Part shown: one piece after another, positions 60,781 through 64,000 of the stretch
Layout of the letters: the number at the start of each line of letters is the position of its first letter
How positions within the stretch are numbered: position 1 is the first letter of the stretch
Assembly: GCA_964526675.1 (NCBI GenBank)
Contig: CAZGLY010000004.1
Coordinates: 1-64,000, forward strand
Length of the DNA: 64,000 nt
Source of the DNA: CAZADA01 sp964526675
GTDB taxonomy: Bacteria > Pseudomonadota > Alphaproteobacteria > Caulobacterales > Maricaulaceae
Reading direction: 5' to 3'
Position numbers and translations under genes: made by a program
Notes under the pieces: model-generated
The model's database searches: none
What the model saw: only the letters and a program-made list of their open reading frames with translations
What the model was told of the DNA's origin: nothing

Positions 60781-62762
60781 GAAGACGCGGTGGCGGCGGC
60801 CGGCGTCGCCGCCGGCCTTTTGCGGCGGGAGGCCGCGCGCCGTAGATCCGGCGCGAGCGCCTCTTTCGCCAGCCGACGCGCGGCGGTCTCCAGAGACATG
60901 ACCTCTTGGCGCTTCGCCCCGTCGCCAAAACGCCGCAGCGCCAACGTTCCGTCCTCAGCCTCTTGCCGGCCGACGACCGCGATCACCGGGACTTTCTGGC
61001 CCGAATGCTCGCGCACTTTGTAGTTGATCTTCTCGTTGCGCAGATCCGTCTCAACCCGCAGGCCGGCCTTAGCCAGACGGGCGGCCGCGTCCTCCGCGTA
61101 CGCATCCGCGTCGGAGGTGATGGTCGCGACCACCACCTGGACCGGCGCCAGCCAGAGCGGAAACGCGCCGGCGTAGTGCTCAATGAGAATGCCGGTGAAC
61201 CGTTCGAGCGATCCAAACAACGCCCGGTGCAGCATCACCGGCCGCCGACGCTCGCCATCTTCGCCGATGTAACCCGCGTCGAACCGTTCAGGCAGATTGA
61301 AATCCACCTGCAGGGTTCCGCATTGCCAATCGCGTCCAATCGCGTCGCGCAGCACGAATTCCAGCTTCGGCCCGTAGAACGCGCCCTCGCCCGGGTTCAC
61401 GCCATAGGGCAAGCCCGTCGCCTCCAGCGCATGCATCAACGCGGCTTCGGACTTGTCCCACACCGCGTCATCGCCGATGCGCGCATCCGGGCGGTCGGAG
61501 AATTTGATCCGCACGTCCTCGAAGCCGAAGTCTCGGTAGATGTCGAGAATAAGGTCGACCACCTTGAGGCATTCGTCCTGCAGTTGGTCGGCCGTGCAGA
61601 AGATGTGCGCGTCATCTTGGGTGAAATGGCGCACGCGCATGAGACCATGCAACGCGCCGGAGGGTTCGTACCGGTGGACCTTGCCAAACTCAGCCATGCG
61701 CAGAGGCAGGTCGCGATAAGAACGCTGGCCGTGATTGTAGACTTGAACGCCGCCGGGGCAGTTCATCGGCTTGAGCGCATACTTACGCTCGTCCGGCATC
61801 ACCGTCGAGTACATGTTCTCGCCGAACTTTTCGGCGTGGCCGGAGGTCTCCCACAACCCGTAGTCCAGAAGGTCGGGGGTGTTGATCTCCACATACCCGG
61901 CATCGTCTTGGCGCCGGCGCATGTAGCCGATGAGCATCTGGAACAGCGTCCAGCCCTTCGGATGCCAAAAAACCGAACCCGGCCCCTCCTCCTGGAAGTG
62001 AAACAGCTGCATCTGCTTGCCGAGCCGGCGGTGGTCGCGGCGTTCTGCTTCCTCCAGCCGCTCCAGATACGCCGCCAAGTCTGACGGGTTCGCCCAGGCG
62101 GTGCCGTAAATCCGCTGAAGCTGCGCGTTGCGATGATCGCCGCGCCAATACGCGCCGGCGAGCTTCATCAGCTTGAAGGCTTTCGGAAGCTTGCCGGTCG
62201 AGGGCAGATGAGGGCCCCGACAGAGATCCAGCCAGTCACCTTGGCGATACACGGTGATCTCGTCGTCCTTAGGCAAGTCGCGAATAAGCTCGGCCTTGTA
62301 GTATTCGCCGATGCCTTCAAAGTGCTTAATCGCGGCGTCGCGCGCCCACACCTCGCGGATCAGCGGCTCATCGCGATCGATGATCTCGGCCATGCGCTTT
62401 TCAATCGCGGCGAAGTCTTCGATCGAAAACGGCTCGTCACGAGCGAAATCATAATAGAAGCCGTCGGCGATCACCGGGCCGATGGTCACCTGGGTCCCCG
62501 GAAAGAGCTCCTGGACCGCCTGGGCGAGCACGTGGGCGGCGTCGTGGCGGATATGCTCCAGCGCCTCGGGATCACGCGCGGTGATCAGCTGGATCGAGGC
62601 ATCCGCCTCGATTGGCCGGGACACGTCCCACGCCTCGCCGTTGACCAAAATCACCAGCGCTTTCTTGGCGAGAGACTTCGAGATCGCGGTCGCCACCTCA
62701 AGGCCGGTGACGGGCTCGGGAAAGACGCGTTTAGCGCCGTCGGGAAAGGTCAGCGTGGGCAT
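60777..62762 (-). CDS. thrS: Threonyl-tRNA synthetase
   Basis: A 661-residue class II synthetase. The N-terminal TGS domain starts MPTLTFPDGAKRVFPEPVTG; the editing domain has HIRHDAAHVLAQAV; the catalytic core has FYYDFAR, MNCPGGVQVYNHGQRSYRDL and RYEPSGALHGLMRVRHF (motif 2) and the zinc/Thr site. The C-terminal anticodon domain includes KVPVIAVVGRQEAEDGTL. ATG at 62762 lies inside the end of yidD, a 32-base overlap. The glycan genes follow with a four-base overlap. Confidence 0.97.
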   Translation of the reverse strand: MPTLTFPDGAKRVFPEPVTGLEVATAISKSLAKKALVILVNGEAWDVSRPIEADASIQLITARDPEALEHIRHDAAHVLAQAVQELFPGTQVTIGPVIADGFYYDFARDEPFSIEDFAAIEKRMAEIIDRDEPLIREVWARDAAIKHFEGIGEYYKAELIRDLPKDDEITVYRQGDWLDLCRGPHLPSTGKLPKAFKLMKLAGAYWRGDHRNAQLQRIYGTAWANPSDLAAYLERLEEAERRDHRRLGKQMQLFHFQEEGPGSVFWHPKGWTLFQMLIGYMRRRQDDAGYVEINTPDLLDYGLWETSGHAEKFGENMYSTVMPDERKYALKPMNCPGGVQVYNHGQRSYRDLPLRMAEFGKVHRYEPSGALHGLMRVRHFTQDDAHIFCTADQLQDECLKVVDLILDIYRDFGFEDVRIKFSDRPDARIGDDAVWDKSEAALMHALEATGLPYGVNPGEGAFYGPKLEFVLRDAIGRDWQCGTLQVDFNLPERFDAGYIGEDGERRRPVMLHRALFGSLERFTGILIEHYAGAFPLWLAPVQVVVATITSDADAYAEDAAARLAKAGLRVETDLRNEKINYKVREHSGQKVPVIAVVGRQEAEDGTLALRRFGDGAKRQEVMSLETAARRLAKEALAPDLRRAASRRKRPAATPAAATASS

Positions 62763-63099
62763 GGTGTCGGGTTTCCACGGATTCGGTTGACAAGGGCTGG
62801 TCGGGGCCACGCCAATTCGCCACGATCCAAGGCCTCCACCACGGAACGGACGCGGCGACAGAATCCGTCGCGGGCGTGGGATCGTAACCGGACGTGCCCC
62901 CGGGACGGCAGCGCTGCACACGCGCCAGGGCCATCCACGCCCCGAACCACGCGCCATGGCGGCGCACCGCCTCAAGGGCGTAAAGCGAACAACTGGGCTC
63001 GTGACGACAGCGCACGCCCGCCATCGCGACCAATGGACTGATCACGCGGCGGTAGGCGTGGATCACCGCCAGCAGCATCACTTGAAGCACGCGCGCCAT
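62731..63099 (-). CDS. yidD: Membrane protein insertion efficiency factor YidD
   Basis: A 122-residue protein. The YidD signature is AYRRVISPLVAMAGVRCRHEPSCS-like, seen as RCRHEPSCSLYALEAVRRHG followed by ALARVQRCRPGGTSGYDPTP. A short N-terminal amphipathic segment (QVMLLAVIHAYRR) can lie on the membrane. About 40 residues beyond YDP are unusual and the last part overlaps thrS. It acts with YidC and Sec. ATG at 63099. Confidence 0.93.
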   Translation of the reverse strand: MARVLQVMLLAVIHAYRRVISPLVAMAGVRCRHEPSCSLYALEAVRRHGAWFGAWMALARVQRCRPGGTSGYDPTPATDSVAASVPWWRPWIVANWRGPDQPLSTESVETRHHAHADLSRRR

Positions 63100-63174
63100 G
63101 AGCCGCAACTCCAAAACGGCTATTGGTTCTAGCGGCCGTTTCCGCAACAATAAAGGCCGTTATGGTGCGGCGCG

Positions 63175-63666
63175 TCACGCCTTGGCGGCGGCCGGGCCCA
63201 CGGGCGGCGTTTGGCCGTCTTCGACACCCGCGCGCGCGCGCTCAAACGCCGCCGACGCCGCCCGCCACACCAACAGCGCGGAGGCGTGTCGGCGCGGATA
63301 TCCCCGGATGGGGGCGAGCGTCGGGATCTCCGCAAAACGCCCCGGAGCCGGCGCTGCGCCCTCGCGGAGAAGCTGGGTCATCGCCTCAAGGCCCGCCGTC
63401 ACGTCGGCCTGGCTGGCGCCGATGGCGCCGCGCGCGAACACGCTCGCAGACGCCTGACCGAGAGCGCACGCGTCCACCTCCAGCGCCACGTCGGCGATGC
63501 GTCCGTCGTCATCGAGCGTGAGGGCCACGCCCACCTCCGACCCGCACACCATGGAGCGTTTGTGGGCCACGCCCACGCCCGGCGCGGCATCATCGTCCGC
63601 AAGCGGCGCGATGTGGGGAATGTCCGCCGCCAAAGCCAGCAGCGCGTTGGGATAGAGATCGTCCAT
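63175..63666 (-). CDS. NifU/IscU-like iron-sulfur scaffold
   Basis: A 163-residue protein of the alphaproteobacterial NifU-N-like group. Two scaffold cysteines are seen in RSMVCGSEVGVAL and DACALGQASASVF. A third Cys is absent: the expected place reads RHASALLVWRA. Members of this group often lack it, so its cluster-assembly role is uncertain. ATG at 63666; the frame is open to 63678. It lies 75 bases upstream of yidD, a usual alphaproteobacterial arrangement. Confidence 0.85.
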   Translation of the reverse strand: MDDLYPNALLALAADIPHIAPLADDDAAPGVGVAHKRSMVCGSEVGVALTLDDDGRIADVALEVDACALGQASASVFARGAIGASQADVTAGLEAMTQLLREGAAPAPGRFAEIPTLAPIRGYPRRHASALLVWRAASAAFERARAGVEDGQTPPVGPAAAKA

Positions 63667-63741
63667 GGCCCGCCACATATGGCGCTCGACGTCGCCAGGG
63701 CCAAGCGGACGCCGCCCGCCGGCCTCGCGACGCGTGCGGCG

Positions 63742-64000
63742 TCACCAATCCAGCGCGTCCAAGTCGTCCTCAACGACATACTCGCGATCCGTCGCGCCGA
63801 GCACGCCGGGCGTTTCCGGCAGCGCGTGGGTTCCGCCGGGGGTCCACACCTCATCCACCTCCACGTCGCGCCAGCCCTCGGCTTGCGCTTGTCCCAGGGC
63901 GAGTTGCTCGGCCTGGCCGACATCCGCCGCCGCACAGCCCAGCGTGATGAAGAACACGCCCCCGTCGTCCTCCGCCTGCAGCAGCACGTTGAACCCCTTC
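63742..64000 (-). CDS. C-terminal part of an unrecognised protein
   Basis: The frame is open from the right edge to the stop at 63742, giving about 86 residues. The visible part reads KGFNVLLQAEDDGGVFFIT, then ALGQAQAEGWRDVEVDEVW and an acidic end. The start lies outside the window. No family is recognised. It is transcribed in the same direction as the NifU-like gene, 75 bases upstream of it. Confidence 0.7.
   Translation of the reverse strand, partial: KGFNVLLQAEDDGGVFFITLGCAAADVGQAEQLALGQAQAEGWRDVEVDEVWTPGGTHALPETPGVLGATDREYVVEDDLDALDW

Noticed and set aside
1..64000. CRISPR arrays, insertion sequences, prophage or integrase genes
   Set aside because: No regularly spaced repeats, transposase motifs, terminal inverted repeats or phage genes were seen. 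The tRNA-Val end has no attachment-site duplication that I can detect.

Overview
This 64 kb window is high-GC chromosomal DNA with an ordinary alphaproteobacterial gene order. The clearest markers are pyrE-pdxJ-acpS-lepB-rnc-era, the smpB/dapA pair divergent from a soluble lytic transglycosylase, a NifU-like scaffold-yidD-thrS block, phaB/phaA divergent from phaR, and a PopA-like protein with a degenerate GGDEF domain. PopA-like proteins point to the Caulobacterales (Caulobacter, Hyphomonas, Maricaulis relatives) or a neighbouring order; genus and species cannot be read from the sequence. I see no insertion sequence, prophage, CRISPR array, rRNA operon or replication origin. Two tRNA genes are present: tRNA-Asp, cut by the left edge, and a complete tRNA-Val(CAC).

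Layout. 1-2.7 kb: tRNA-Asp, folD, an unrecognised 263-residue protein with a hydrophobic C-terminal segment, and a DedA-like membrane protein. 2.7-11.6 kb: an export locus on the minus strand (Asp-box beta-propeller, M1 aminopeptidase, DUF6702-like protein, zincin lipoprotein) that looks devoted to extracytoplasmic peptide or protein breakdown. 11.8-15.4 kb: rpiA, glmU, gph, a small conserved-looking protein and tRNA-Val. 15.5-24.1 kb: an EF-hand protein, then a five-gene minus-strand operon encoding a tripartite RND efflux pump followed by its own response regulator and histidine kinase. 24.3-28.5 kb: a small lipoprotein, a two-subunit 3-oxoacid CoA-transferase, the PopA-like protein and Pal. 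28.5-34.5 kb: housekeeping genes, many joined by 4-8 bp start/stop overlaps. 34.7-41.3 kb: slt and rlmJ, then WbqC-like protein, methyltransferase-like protein and stand-alone amino-acid adenylation enzyme, the most unusual module in the window.

41.4-49 kb: a PaaG-type crotonase, an alpha/beta hydrolase, a RidA-family protein, a large TonB-dependent receptor with a clear intrinsic terminator, and small metabolic or hypothetical genes. 49-52 kb: polyhydroxyalkanoate (PHA) precursor genes phaB and phaA facing phaR, with a CTGC-N3-GCAG site between them; phaC is not in the window. 52-61 kb: a GGDEF/EAL protein and envelope-glycan functions (DPM/ArnC-type transferase, small membrane protein, ArnT-type transferase, family 2 transferase, O-antigen ligase-like protein) interrupted by an IclR regulator with a palindrome just upstream of its start. 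61-64 kb: thrS, yidD, the NifU-like scaffold and a gene cut by the right edge.

Translational coupling is common. Overlaps of 4 bp (ATGA, GTGA or TTGA) or 8 bp link acpS/lepB, lepB/rnc, rnc/era, pyrE/pdxJ, the methyltransferase-like/adenylation genes, the glycosyltransferase/O-antigen ligase/thrS chain and the efflux genes. Many true starts are GTG, and rnc probably uses TTG. Function calls rest on recognised motifs and family memory; no database search was run.
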